Shown: piece after piece, positions 13,582 to 22,138 of the stretch
Numbering within the stretch: position 1 is the stretch's first letter
Layout: each line of letters begins with the position of its first letter
Source: a virus
Direction: 5' to 3' (one strand)
IMG/VR virus record: IMGVR_UViG_3300033148_001917
Coordinates: 1-42,695 of that record
Length of the DNA stretch: 42,695 nt
Program-made: the position numbers and the translations under genes
Notes under the pieces: model-generated
Database searches by the model: none
Told to the model about the DNA's origin: nothing
What the model saw: only the letters and a program-made list of their open reading frames with translations

Positions 13582-14594
13582 TCCCCTCCGCATCTCTCTT
13601 GAAGTCGATTAATCTTGTTTTAGACGAAAACGACATCAACGACTTCCATAGAAGGAAGTTAAAGAAGAAACTAAAGTCCCTACATAAGAAAGGTCTTCTA
13701 CATCACTTCCCAATGGGTTTAGATATGACCTGGCGGATATGTGCTGCTGAACTTATGCAGTCTCATTATCATTGGTGGGGATGGGAGACTCGGTCTAAAT
13801 GGGCATGGGAGCTCTCAAATAATAAATGGTTCTATCCTCGATGGGATGGAAAGCCTTGCAAGCTTCTAGTCATTGCAGAACAGGGAATAGGAGACGAGAT
13901 TCTGTTCTCAAGCGCCTTTCCTGACTTATTACGTCAAAACCCTGACACAACGATTGAATGTGACGACCGATTGATTGACTTGTTTACCCGGTCTTTCGGA
14001 GACCATTTTGTGACTCGTTGGAGACAGTCTGAGGGCACTATTCAGGAACGAGCCTATACCCTCCAGGACTTTAGAGGTGAGTACGACGCCTTTATGATGG
14101 TCGGCCAAGTGCCTAAATTGTACAGAAGGAAAAAAGAGGATTTTAAGGGTCAATTTTTAAAGGCTGAAAAAATAGATCTCTCTGAGTTTGGCGACCCTCC
14201 CTATATAGGGATTAGTTGGAAAGGAAAGAACGCCTGCCTAGACATTGAAGACTTGAAAGAAGAAGGGACGCTTATAAACCTTCAATATGACGCCTCACAC
14301 CCTGATTTAGTTGAGACCGGGATTGACCTAAGAGATGACTTTAACGGCCTTGCAAGCCTTTTAATGTCCTTAGACCATGTCAATTCAACGACGACAGCGA
14401 TAGCGCATCTTTCAGGAGCACTCGGAGTCAAGGCCAATGTCATCAAACCTCCCCCAGTTTTTGGAGAGTCGAATAACCGCCTTAAATGGTACTACGGGAC
14501 TAAAAAGAAATGTGACTGGTATCCTTCTATGACTGTGTATCAGAATTTAATCGAATGGAAGAATCGTAAAATAACATTACGAGGTGAAAAATGA
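13578..14594 (+). CDS. GT9-like glycosyltransferase (heptosyltransferase/TPR-glycosyltransferase type)
   Basis: First gene of the glycan cassette, overlapping the gene before by four bases. A basic helical N-terminal part is followed from residue 95 by KLLVIAEQGIGDEILFSSAF, the GxGDxL motif of GT9/GT-B enzymes near residues 103-107. The C-terminal donor-binding half has TTAIAHLSGALGVKANVI near 271-288 and ends CDWYPSMTVYQ, as in proteins annotated as TPR or ADP-heptose:LPS heptosyltransferase-like. Length 338 is normal. The donor could be a heptose or other nucleotide sugar. The family is well supported; the substrate is unknown. Confidence 0.75.
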   Translation: MIPSASLLKSINLVLDENDINDFHRRKLKKKLKSLHKKGLLHHFPMGLDMTWRICAAELMQSHYHWWGWETRSKWAWELSNNKWFYPRWDGKPCKLLVIAEQGIGDEILFSSAFPDLLRQNPDTTIECDDRLIDLFTRSFGDHFVTRWRQSEGTIQERAYTLQDFRGEYDAFMMVGQVPKLYRRKKEDFKGQFLKAEKIDLSEFGDPPYIGISWKGKNACLDIEDLKEEGTLINLQYDASHPDLVETGIDLRDDFNGLASLLMSLDHVNSTTTAIAHLSGALGVKANVIKPPPVFGESNNRLKWYYGTKKKCDWYPSMTVYQNLIEWKNRKITLRGEK

Positions 14595-14932
14595 AACGTA
14601 GAGACTTTTTAAAAACTTTAGGTTATGGCGCAGCAGTTGTTTCCTTGCCAGCAATAGCAAAAGAAAAATATATCCCAAAATGTGCTACTGAAGTAATAAC
14701 TGAAAAACAAAAATCCAAATATATTGAATGGAAAAATTTTGATCCATTAAATCAATATGGTAATGCTATTAGATTCTCTGATCCAGAAATGAAAGAAAGA
14801 ACATTTATAGCTCTTAAAGAAAATATGAGCAATGCTATTCCTCCAGAATATAGAAATAAAATTAAATTTATTTATAATGATTTTGGAACTTATGATGAAA
14901 CTGCATCATTAGCCTGGAAATATATTCCTTGA
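14591..14932 (+). CDS. AT-rich unknown protein with twin-arginine (Tat) signal
   Basis: GAGGTG precedes the ATG. The N terminus MKRRDFLKTLGYGAAVVSLP is a textbook Tat signal (RRDFLK, then a hydrophobic stretch and AIAKEK), so the mature protein of about 85 residues would be exported folded by the host Tat system. The rest is charged (KERTFIALKENMSNAIPPEYRN) without recognised motifs. Its codons are visibly more AT-rich than the flanking glycosyltransferases, which suggests a separate origin. Small Tat-signal proteins do occur in uncultured phages, but their function is unknown. Confidence 0.75.
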   Translation: MKRRDFLKTLGYGAAVVSLPAIAKEKYIPKCATEVITEKQKSKYIEWKNFDPLNQYGNAIRFSDPEMKERTFIALKENMSNAIPPEYRNKIKFIYNDFGTYDETASLAWKYIP

Positions 14933-15627
14933 AAGCAGTTACGACATTTTCTAAAAAAGGCTACAAGGAATACGGCGAACGATTCCTGAAGTCTTTTGTT
15001 AAACACTGGCCTATTCCTATTACAGTCTACTTTGAAGAAAAGCCTTCATTTAAACATAAAAAGATAACCTACAAACCGTTAAACGATATCAGACTCCCGA
15101 TAGGAAATGTAAAAGACTACCTGGAGGAGACAAAACATCTAAACGGTGTTAACGGTAGTTACGACTACAACCGTGACGTAAGTAAGTTCTGTCGGAAAGT
15201 CTTTGCTCAATATGACAATCGTGAAGAAAAGTTCATTTGGTTAGACGCAGACTGTGTGACCTTCAAAGACGTACCGATGAGTTTTGTCGAAAAGTTAGTA
15301 GAGTACCCGATTACTTATTTAGGAAGGAAAGGTTTTCACACTGAGACGGGTTTTATAGGATTTAACAAGCCTGAAAACTTCTTTGATGAGTATGTTAATC
15401 TCTATCTGACCGGTGATATAATGCGACTTCCTTATTGGCATGACTGTGGAGCTTTCGATCACGCCAGAGAAGTTACAAAAACACATGGCTGGAACCTTTC
15501 CTCAGATTGGGATGGAAAAGACTTGCATGTCTTTGTAAACTCGATTTTAGGTAAATACATAGATCACTGTAAAGGCAGTCGTAAACGTCAGGGCTACTCT
15601 CCTGAACATCCGGTGAAACACTGGTGA
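14929..15627 (+). CDS. GT-A-type glycosyltransferase-like protein
   Basis: TTG start overlapping the previous stop by four bases. The 232-residue protein begins with strand-helix text (KAVTTFSKKGYKEYGERFLK) and has FIWLDADC near residues 102-109, a DxD motif for metal and nucleotide-sugar binding. A later AFDHAREVTKTHGWNLS and the basic end complete a compact GT-A domain. It is shorter than typical GT2 or GT8 enzymes. The neighbours point to glycan assembly. The donor is unknown. Confidence 0.65.
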   Translation: MKAVTTFSKKGYKEYGERFLKSFVKHWPIPITVYFEEKPSFKHKKITYKPLNDIRLPIGNVKDYLEETKHLNGVNGSYDYNRDVSKFCRKVFAQYDNREEKFIWLDADCVTFKDVPMSFVEKLVEYPITYLGRKGFHTETGFIGFNKPENFFDEYVNLYLTGDIMRLPYWHDCGAFDHAREVTKTHGWNLSSDWDGKDLHVFVNSILGKYIDHCKGSRKRQGYSPEHPVKHW

Positions 15628-16028
15628 AAGGTTATAAAAGCCCTATAAGAGATTCTGCCTTCATAACAGACTCCATTAAAAGAATAACAGGTGAAAGCAT
15701 TTATCGAATGGAAGAAATGAAATCAAATGGCAATACCTGGCCTATGATAGTGTTTAAAATTGCTCGTAATAAATGTTTAGGCGGAGGAATTCTTTTAAAC
15801 AAAGGATGGGACTGGAATTGGAAAAGTGATTCAATAAAACAAGCCCAAGCAATTAAAAATAATGAAGTGAAATCCGCTATTGCAAGACAATTATGGAGAA
15901 ATGGTTACGATAAACATCTTGAAAAAGTAGAAGTAAAGAATGGTAGATGGAGGGTTAAAGGTTATTACTATAAGCATCATACAAGTAATGATTATTTTAA
16001 CGAAGATGTATCTGATTTATTAAAGTGA
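15624..16028 (+). CDS. AT-rich unknown protein, 134 aa
   Basis: GTG start with an overlap of four bases on each side. Basic protein with RNKCLGGGILLNKGWDWNWK and VKNGRWRVKGYYYKHHTSND; the latter resembles an AP2-like or other small beta DNA-binding module, but this is weak. Base composition is AT-rich as in the Tat-signal gene, which suggests both were inserted into the cassette. Function unknown. Confidence 0.6.
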   Translation: MKGYKSPIRDSAFITDSIKRITGESIYRMEEMKSNGNTWPMIVFKIARNKCLGGGILLNKGWDWNWKSDSIKQAQAIKNNEVKSAIARQLWRNGYDKHLEKVEVKNGRWRVKGYYYKHHTSNDYFNEDVSDLLK

Positions 16029-16948
16029 AAGCATTTATTACCGGAGTTACCGGGCAAGACGGATTTTATTTGTCAGAGTGGTTACAAGAAATCGGTTACA
16101 CAGTCTATGGGCTTGTCCGTAGGTCTTCACAGTCTAAGTCAATTCCAAAAGGGATTAGAGTTATAGAAGGTGACGTTACAGACCCACTTATAACTAAAGA
16201 GATATTTAAAATACAGCCCGACGAGATTTACCACTTGGCAGCAATGAGTCATGTAGGTGAGTCGTTTAAAATCCCTAACACGACGTTTCAAATAAACGCA
16301 GTAGGGACTCTAAACTTATTAGAAGCCGCTAAAGCCTGTGGCTCAAGGTTTTACCAAGCCTCAACAAGCGAGCTTTTCGGTACTGAACCAGCGCCTCAGA
16401 ACGAAAACACACCTTTTCATCCAAGAAGCCCTTACGGAGTCTCAAAACTCGCAGCTTATTGGTTAACGGTTAATTATAGAGAAGCTTACGGACTTAACGC
16501 TTCTAATGGGATTCTTTTCAACCACGAATCTCCGTTAAGAGGAAAAGACTTCATTACTCAGAAAGTTGTGACCGCTGCGGTTAAGATTTCCCTTGGACTT
16601 CAGAAGAATCTTATTCTAGGCAATCTGGATGCTAAACGGGATTGGGGTCATGCCAAAGATTATGTTAAAGGTATGTGGTTAATCTTACAGAAACCTGCTG
16701 ATGACTATGTTTTAGCAACAGGTAAAGCGTATTCAGTTGAATATCTTGTTAACTATGTCTTTAGCTCTCTAAATCTGAATTGGAAAGATTATGTTTTACA
16801 AGACGAGCGATTCATGCGCCCTTCTGAAATACCAGAATTAAAAGGCGACCCATCCAAAGCTGAAAAGATAGGATGGGAACGTGAATATACTTTTCATTCT
16901 ATGATAGATGAGATGATCGAATATGCGTTATCAAGAAACGTGGATTAA
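16025..16948 (+). CDS. gmd: GDP-mannose 4,6-dehydratase
   Basis: A short-chain dehydrogenase of the GMD family: NADP-binding GVTGQDGFYLSEWL at residues 7-20, the catalytic TSELFG near 113-118, YGVSK near 136-140, and HESPLRGKDFITQKV, a GMD-type substrate-binding stretch, then DAKRDWGHAKDYVKGM. It converts GDP-mannose to GDP-4-keto-6-deoxymannose in the host cytoplasm, the precursor of GDP-fucose, GDP-rhamnose or GDP-perosamine. At 307 residues it is slightly shorter than cellular enzymes. No second-step enzyme (GMER, RMD or PerA) is in the window, so the host must supply it. Confidence 0.9.
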   Translation: MKAFITGVTGQDGFYLSEWLQEIGYTVYGLVRRSSQSKSIPKGIRVIEGDVTDPLITKEIFKIQPDEIYHLAAMSHVGESFKIPNTTFQINAVGTLNLLEAAKACGSRFYQASTSELFGTEPAPQNENTPFHPRSPYGVSKLAAYWLTVNYREAYGLNASNGILFNHESPLRGKDFITQKVVTAAVKISLGLQKNLILGNLDAKRDWGHAKDYVKGMWLILQKPADDYVLATGKAYSVEYLVNYVFSSLNLNWKDYVLQDERFMRPSEIPELKGDPSKAEKIGWEREYTFHSMIDEMIEYALSRNVD

Positions 16949-17876
16949 CGGGCCTACGTCTGTTAATCATCAAAGAAAGTGCTCTGATAGATACGAAGCA
17001 TTAAAACCCGTTTTAGATCAATTTACACGACCATTCAGTGTTTTTGATCTAGGTACAAATCTGGGATATTTCCCTTTTAGAATTGCAACAGATTATGATG
17101 CAACATGCGTAATGGCAGACACACGTGAAGATTTGGAGTCTTTATGCAAAGAGAATAAAAATTCCATCTGGTTGAATCACCGCTTTACCATTCAGGATTT
17201 AAAACATTTTTCCGCATCAGAATACTTTGATGTTGTTTTGGCATTGAGTGTATTACATCACTTTAATGATAAATGTTGTGAAGCATTAGACGCATTACTA
17301 GACTTGGGTAAAATAGTTATTGTAGAGTCTGCTGGTCGTAATGATATTGGATCGTTAAATTATCAGACATCTGATAAATTAATTGATTACATAGAAACTC
17401 TGGATTCAATGAAAATAGCCGAACATCCAAGTCACACGTCTGGTGTACTACGACCAATGTATGTCATTAATACAGAATCTCCAAAAAAATTAACACGACA
17501 AACAATGGACGCACATGCGCGCGGTGCACCACCTATAGATGTATTAATTGATTCCAGTAAGAATCATTGTAATATTCGTATTGATCATTTATCCGCTGGT
17601 GTACATACTATTGAGGAAAGAAAATTCATCCCAGGTATGAACATTTGGAACTTTCTTCAATTAGGTGGAAGTTATCCTGTTAATGTTGAGGGTATGGTTA
17701 AAGAAGAAGTAGTGCGCTTACTCAACACCGATCAATGGCATGATGATTTACGCCCTTGGAATTTCATTCTTGATAAACAAAAGGTTCATGCAATAGACGT
17801 AAGAAGTAAATGGTGGCGATCTGAACCAGAGACGGATGGAATGGATAAATGCCTCGATATGATGAGAAAGAAATGA
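16923..17876 (+). CDS. Class I SAM-methyltransferase fused to kinase C-lobe-like domain (WbdD-reminiscent)
   Basis: Residues 30-165 form a Rossmann methyltransferase: motif I FDLGTNLGYFPF at 40-51, acidic motif ADTRED, and VVLALSVLHHFND. Residues 225-300 look like the C-lobe of an APH/protein-kinase fold: a hinge-like ERKFIPGMNIWNFLQLGG, the catalytic loop WHDDLRPWN near 271-279, and AID as the DFG equivalent. E. coli WbdD, which ends O8/O9a chains by phosphorylating and methylating terminal mannose, has this domain order, but it is much larger. Here an N-lobe with an ATP-binding Lys is not evident, so kinase activity is doubtful. Overlaps gmd by 26 bases. The codon composition is more AT-rich than gmd. 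Confidence 0.7.
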   Translation: MRYQETWINGPTSVNHQRKCSDRYEALKPVLDQFTRPFSVFDLGTNLGYFPFRIATDYDATCVMADTREDLESLCKENKNSIWLNHRFTIQDLKHFSASEYFDVVLALSVLHHFNDKCCEALDALLDLGKIVIVESAGRNDIGSLNYQTSDKLIDYIETLDSMKIAEHPSHTSGVLRPMYVINTESPKKLTRQTMDAHARGAPPIDVLIDSSKNHCNIRIDHLSAGVHTIEERKFIPGMNIWNFLQLGGSYPVNVEGMVKEEVVRLLNTDQWHDDLRPWNFILDKQKVHAIDVRSKWWRSEPETDGMDKCLDMMRKK

Positions 17877-18562
17877 TTAAAGTCTTCATAGGATACGATC
17901 ATGCAGAAGAAATTGCTTATCATGTGTTATCCAGTTCAATCATAAGGCGATCTTCTGTCCCGGTTTCGATAACACCTATAAAACTTGACCAACTCCCTAT
18001 GACCCGTGGGCGAGACCCACATCAGTCTAATGAATTTTCATTTTCACGTTTTCTAGTTCCTTATCTGTGTGATTATTCAGGCAGAGCAATCTTCCTAGAC
18101 TGTGACATGCTTGTTTTGGACGACATAGTAAAGCTTTTAGATGCGTCAGATCCTACTAAAGCAGTATCAGTCGTTAAACATCGTTACACTCCTAAAGACG
18201 CTGTCAAATATTTAGGTACACGTCAGTATAAGTATGATAAGAAAAACTGGTCTTCTGTTATGGTTTTTAACTGTGACCATTCAGAATGTAAAAACCTAAC
18301 ACCTCATTATATAAACACAAAGACAGGTCTTGAACTTCATCAGTTCAAATGGATCACAGATCAACGTATTGGAGAACTATCTAAAGAGTGGAATCATTTA
18401 ATCGGAGAATATGAACCAGCAGACGCTAAATTAGTTCATTTCACCGTAGGTGGGCCTTACTTCACTGAATACAACGGATGTGAATATTCCGATAAGTGGT
18501 GGGATGAGTTTAATTACATGGCTCACTGTAATCAGAGAGAAGTAAAAGCAGCAAATGAGTGA
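17873..18562 (+). CDS. GT8-like glycosyltransferase
   Basis: ATG overlaps the previous stop by four bases. The N terminus IKVFIGYDHAEEIAYHVLSS is the GT-A first strand seen in GT8-like phage and bacterial proteins, followed by EFSFSRFLVPYL and the DxD motif FLDCDML near residues 72-78, then a long acceptor region. Length 229 is within range for short GT8 proteins. It ends the cassette and is directly followed by the large terminase gene, which shows the cassette is transcribed with the packaging genes. Confidence 0.75.
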   Translation: MIKVFIGYDHAEEIAYHVLSSSIIRRSSVPVSITPIKLDQLPMTRGRDPHQSNEFSFSRFLVPYLCDYSGRAIFLDCDMLVLDDIVKLLDASDPTKAVSVVKHRYTPKDAVKYLGTRQYKYDKKNWSSVMVFNCDHSECKNLTPHYINTKTGLELHQFKWITDQRIGELSKEWNHLIGEYEPADAKLVHFTVGGPYFTEYNGCEYSDKWWDEFNYMAHCNQREVKAANE

Positions 18563-20006
18563 TGAAGATGAGCTTTTTCAAATAATAGAAGGTATAGGAT
18601 TACGCAGAAAGTTTCATAAGTTAGACTATTACCAACCCTACGATTATCAAAAAGATTTCCATCATGCAGAAGGTTACAAGACTCCAGGACGTTTAGCTCG
18701 TCAACGAGCTTTAATGGCGGCAAACAAAGTGGGTAAGACTTTGTGTGGTGGTGCAGAAGCAGCCATGCACTTAACTGGACAATATATTGAAGGATGGGAA
18801 GGATGGCGATTCCCAAATCCCATCGTCGCTTTATGCGGATCGAACACTAATGAACAAACCCGTGATATTGTACAAGCTGAGCTTTTTGGTGATCCTACCG
18901 ATGATAAGCTTTTAGGTACAGGATCGATTCCGATAGACTGTATTGGTGAAAAGACTCGTAAGCCGGGTGTTCCTAATGCGTTTGATTCAGTAATGGTTAG
19001 GCACGTCTCAGGTGGTTTTTCAAAAGTTATGTTTCGCGCTTACGAGCAGGGCGCTAAAAAACACATGGGATCGAGAATAGACTTAGGTTGGTTGGATGAA
19101 GAACCTCCACATGATATATGGGCGCAATATTTAAGAGGTACATTCTCAACCAGTGGAATCATAATGATGACTTTTACCCCAGAAGAAGGGGTAACGGAAG
19201 TTGTGAATAACTTTTTAAATGATCTAAAAACAGGACAAGCACTCGTCAGGGCAGGATGGGACGACGCACCTCACATGACAGAGGAAGTAAAGGCAGAATT
19301 TTTTGAGCAAATTTCCCCTCATGAAAGAAAAATGAGGATGCAGGGTATTCCGATGATGGGATCTGGCCTTATTTTCCCGGTTAAAGACGAAGCCATAATG
19401 TGCGACCCCATTGAGATACCCGCGTATTGGCCTCGTATTTGTGCTATTGATTATGGGTATGATCATCCATTCGCAGCAGTATGGATTGCAATAGATAGAG
19501 ACAATGACACTTTCTATATTTATGACGCCTACAAAGAATCAAAACAATTATTATCAGCACAAGCCCAAACAGTGAAAAGACATGGTGACTGGATACCTGT
19601 AGTTTGGCCGCATGATGTTAATAAAACTGATACCAAATCAGGAAGACCATATGCCGATATTTTTAGAGATGATTACGGATTAAACATGCTGCCTATGTGT
19701 TTTTCTAATCCTCCAGCATTGGGACAGAAAGAAGGTCAAGGAGGTCAAGGGCGTGAAGTTGGTTTGATGGCTATGCTGGAAGCAATGGAAGAAGGTCGTT
19801 TCAAAGTCTTCTCAACCTGTCAGGATTGGTTTAAAGAGAAAAACATCTATCATCGAAAAATGGTTAATGGAAAGTCAATTATTGTAGATGTAAATGAAGA
19901 TATCATGTCAGCCTCCAGGTACGCTTTTCAATCTCAGAGGTTCGCTGATATCAAACCTGTCATGTTGAGAAGACAGGCTACGCAAACAGGATTAAGGAAC
20001 TGGTGA
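18555..20006 (+). CDS. terL: Terminase large subunit
   Basis: The ATPase has Walker A ANKVGKT at residues 56-62, Walker B DLGWLDEE near 174-181 and the coupling SGIIMMTFTPEEG near 195. The RNase H-like nuclease begins with CAIDYGYDHPF near 295, continues VWPHD and ends with DIMSASRYAF. This is the motor that cuts and pumps DNA into the prohead. Length 483 is normal. It overlaps the GT8 gene by eight bases and the portal gene by one. Confidence 0.95.
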   Translation: MSDEDELFQIIEGIGLRRKFHKLDYYQPYDYQKDFHHAEGYKTPGRLARQRALMAANKVGKTLCGGAEAAMHLTGQYIEGWEGWRFPNPIVALCGSNTNEQTRDIVQAELFGDPTDDKLLGTGSIPIDCIGEKTRKPGVPNAFDSVMVRHVSGGFSKVMFRAYEQGAKKHMGSRIDLGWLDEEPPHDIWAQYLRGTFSTSGIIMMTFTPEEGVTEVVNNFLNDLKTGQALVRAGWDDAPHMTEEVKAEFFEQISPHERKMRMQGIPMMGSGLIFPVKDEAIMCDPIEIPAYWPRICAIDYGYDHPFAAVWIAIDRDNDTFYIYDAYKESKQLLSAQAQTVKRHGDWIPVVWPHDVNKTDTKSGRPYADIFRDDYGLNMLPMCFSNPPALGQKEGQGGQGREVGLMAMLEAMEEGRFKVFSTCQDWFKEKNIYHRKMVNGKSIIVDVNEDIMSASRYAFQSQRFADIKPVMLRRQATQTGLRNW

Positions 20007-22138
20007 TGCCGGTAAAAAAGACAAGAATAAGTCAGAAAGATATTGATCAAATTACTAAGCATATCAAAGATCAATTAGTTGAACGGAAGCAAAACAAATT
20101 CCGTACAGCACACGAAAGAATCTGGTCAGTTCTTGACGACCAGATTGCTATGAATCCTCCCGCAGTTGTTAAGAATAACGAAATAGAAGATTGGGAGAGT
20201 GCTATTCAACTCGGAGATTTGGCTGATGCAAGTGAAATCATCTCAGCCGATGTCATGAGGATTACATTTGCCAATGATACATGGTTCCAGCCTCATGTAG
20301 AATTAGAGTCAGAGATTACCGAAGAAGGTCAAAAAGAAGTCCCTGATGTTCAGTTACAAAGGTCTTCTGACAATGTATTAAGATCTTTCATGATGCAGCA
20401 ACACAAAGACTTTGGCCTTAAAGACAGGGTTAAGCTTTCTATAAAAGAAGCTCTACATCATGGCGGATTTGTAGCAGAGGCACGTTGGGAAAAGATGCCC
20501 AAGTTCCATGATGGCTCAAAAGTTGAAAAATTAGAGTCTCCTACGTGGGTTCCTCACTCAATGTGGAATTGTTACCCTGACTCAAGTCCGTCGGTAATAG
20601 GGACTGATCTCTTTTACAGAGGGTCAATGATTATCGTGTCTTACTTACCACGTCACGTAGTGATGAAGATGCCGTGGAAGAACCTTAACAAAATACCTAA
20701 AAAGACAAACAAGAATAAAGAAGTAAAGACCGAAGACGTAGAGATTATTACTTATTATGGCGATATCTCGATAGACCGCAAAGACAGGAAAGTATTTTTC
20801 CCTAATAGAAAATTTGTGCTGGCTAATGAGGTCTTTGTTCATACTGAGATAAATAAAACAGCTTATTCTCCGATTATTTACTCAGGTTACGAAAAAGACG
20901 ATGTAAGAGATCCTTACTATACGTCTCCGATTATTAAAAGATCTCCTATGCACCGTCTAGCGACACACATGGCGAACAAGTTTATAGACGCAGTAGATCT
21001 TAAAACCAAACCCCCTATAGTCTATGACGCACTAGACTCACAATTCGCAGCTAATGATGGCCCTCCCCTTTATCCAGGAGCGAAGATGAAGTCCCGTGGA
21101 GGAGCTAACTTCAAGCTTGTAGAAACCGCCGACCCCTCATGGGCGCTAAGTGGCCTACAGATGGCTAAACAACACGTAGCCGAAGGCACAGGGACGGATG
21201 CGATAAGAAAAGGCGTCTCTGCCGGTACGGAACAGACCGCGACCGAGGTTGTGAAAACAGATCAAAAGTCCGAAATCAGGACTGTAGATTTCGTAGGTGT
21301 ATTGGAAAGACAAGCGATCAGACCTTTCCTTTACATGCAGTTTGAGCTTAACAAGTTAAATTTAACCACTTATCCGTTCTATAACACAGATATGAATACG
21401 CCTGATTTCATGCGTATCTCAAAGACTAACTTACCAGATGCGGTACATTTTGAAATAACCGGATCAAGAAATCTGTTAGGTGAAGAACAACGTACTGCAA
21501 GATTCAATGCGGCGGCGGCGGCTGTGTTAAGTAATGAAGTTCTTACAAAGAAGACAGATGTAGACGAAGTTCTACGTCAGGTCTGGATGGATACGGGCGT
21601 GAAAGATCCTGAAAGATTCTTAATCGTGAATAAAGATGAAAACCCGGAAGCAGATCAAATAAGACAAGAAGCAGAGCAAGCTATTCAACAAATGCAGCAA
21701 CAGCTACAACAGGCCGCTCAGGAGCTTGAGAAATTCTCTCTTATTAATGAAAAGCATAACGCTGAAAAAGAACAGCTACAAACTGACATTAATTCTTTAC
21801 AAGAACAGATGAAACTCATTAAAGCCGTTGGTCAGGCTCAAAGAGAATTTATAAGCATTAAACAAGACTCTCTACAGTCAAGAGAAGAAATCCAGTCCAA
21901 GATCGAGGATTCTCAATCAAGAGTCGATGAGCTTCTCCAACAAGCCTCCGTCGTTGAAGGCCGTAACGCTGAACAAGTCGAGACTTTGGCAAGTATTGCT
22001 GGTCAAAACTCCCAAGACGTTTCTAACATTGCCGACTTCTTACAGCGTCAGGAACAGGAAAAAGAACGGCGTAATCAGATTATTTTTGATGCCCTTGCAG
22101 AAAGAGGCGCGACGGATATCGTCAATAAATTACGATGA
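20006..22138 (+). CDS. Portal protein with long coiled-coil tail
   Basis: ATG 20006 sits in a TGATG overlap with terL and has AAGGAAC upstream; GTG 20003 is the alternative. The 710-residue protein has portal hallmarks: DASEIISADVMRITFANDTWFQP, the membrane-like DAVDLKTKPPIVYDALDSQ and the QTATEVVKTDQKSEIRTVDFVGVL stem region. From about residue 545 to 690 it is a Gln/Glu/Lys-rich coiled coil (QAIQQMQQQLQQAAQELEK), like the barrel or crown extension of podovirus portals. It forms the dodecameric DNA channel. Confidence 0.9.
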   Translation: MPVKKTRISQKDIDQITKHIKDQLVERKQNKFRTAHERIWSVLDDQIAMNPPAVVKNNEIEDWESAIQLGDLADASEIISADVMRITFANDTWFQPHVELESEITEEGQKEVPDVQLQRSSDNVLRSFMMQQHKDFGLKDRVKLSIKEALHHGGFVAEARWEKMPKFHDGSKVEKLESPTWVPHSMWNCYPDSSPSVIGTDLFYRGSMIIVSYLPRHVVMKMPWKNLNKIPKKTNKNKEVKTEDVEIITYYGDISIDRKDRKVFFPNRKFVLANEVFVHTEINKTAYSPIIYSGYEKDDVRDPYYTSPIIKRSPMHRLATHMANKFIDAVDLKTKPPIVYDALDSQFAANDGPPLYPGAKMKSRGGANFKLVETADPSWALSGLQMAKQHVAEGTGTDAIRKGVSAGTEQTATEVVKTDQKSEIRTVDFVGVLERQAIRPFLYMQFELNKLNLTTYPFYNTDMNTPDFMRISKTNLPDAVHFEITGSRNLLGEEQRTARFNAAAAAVLSNEVLTKKTDVDEVLRQVWMDTGVKDPERFLIVNKDENPEADQIRQEAEQAIQQMQQQLQQAAQELEKFSLINEKHNAEKEQLQTDINSLQEQMKLIKAVGQAQREFISIKQDSLQSREEIQSKIEDSQSRVDELLQQASVVEGRNAEQVETLASIAGQNSQDVSNIADFLQRQEQEKERRNQIIFDALAERGATDIVNKLR

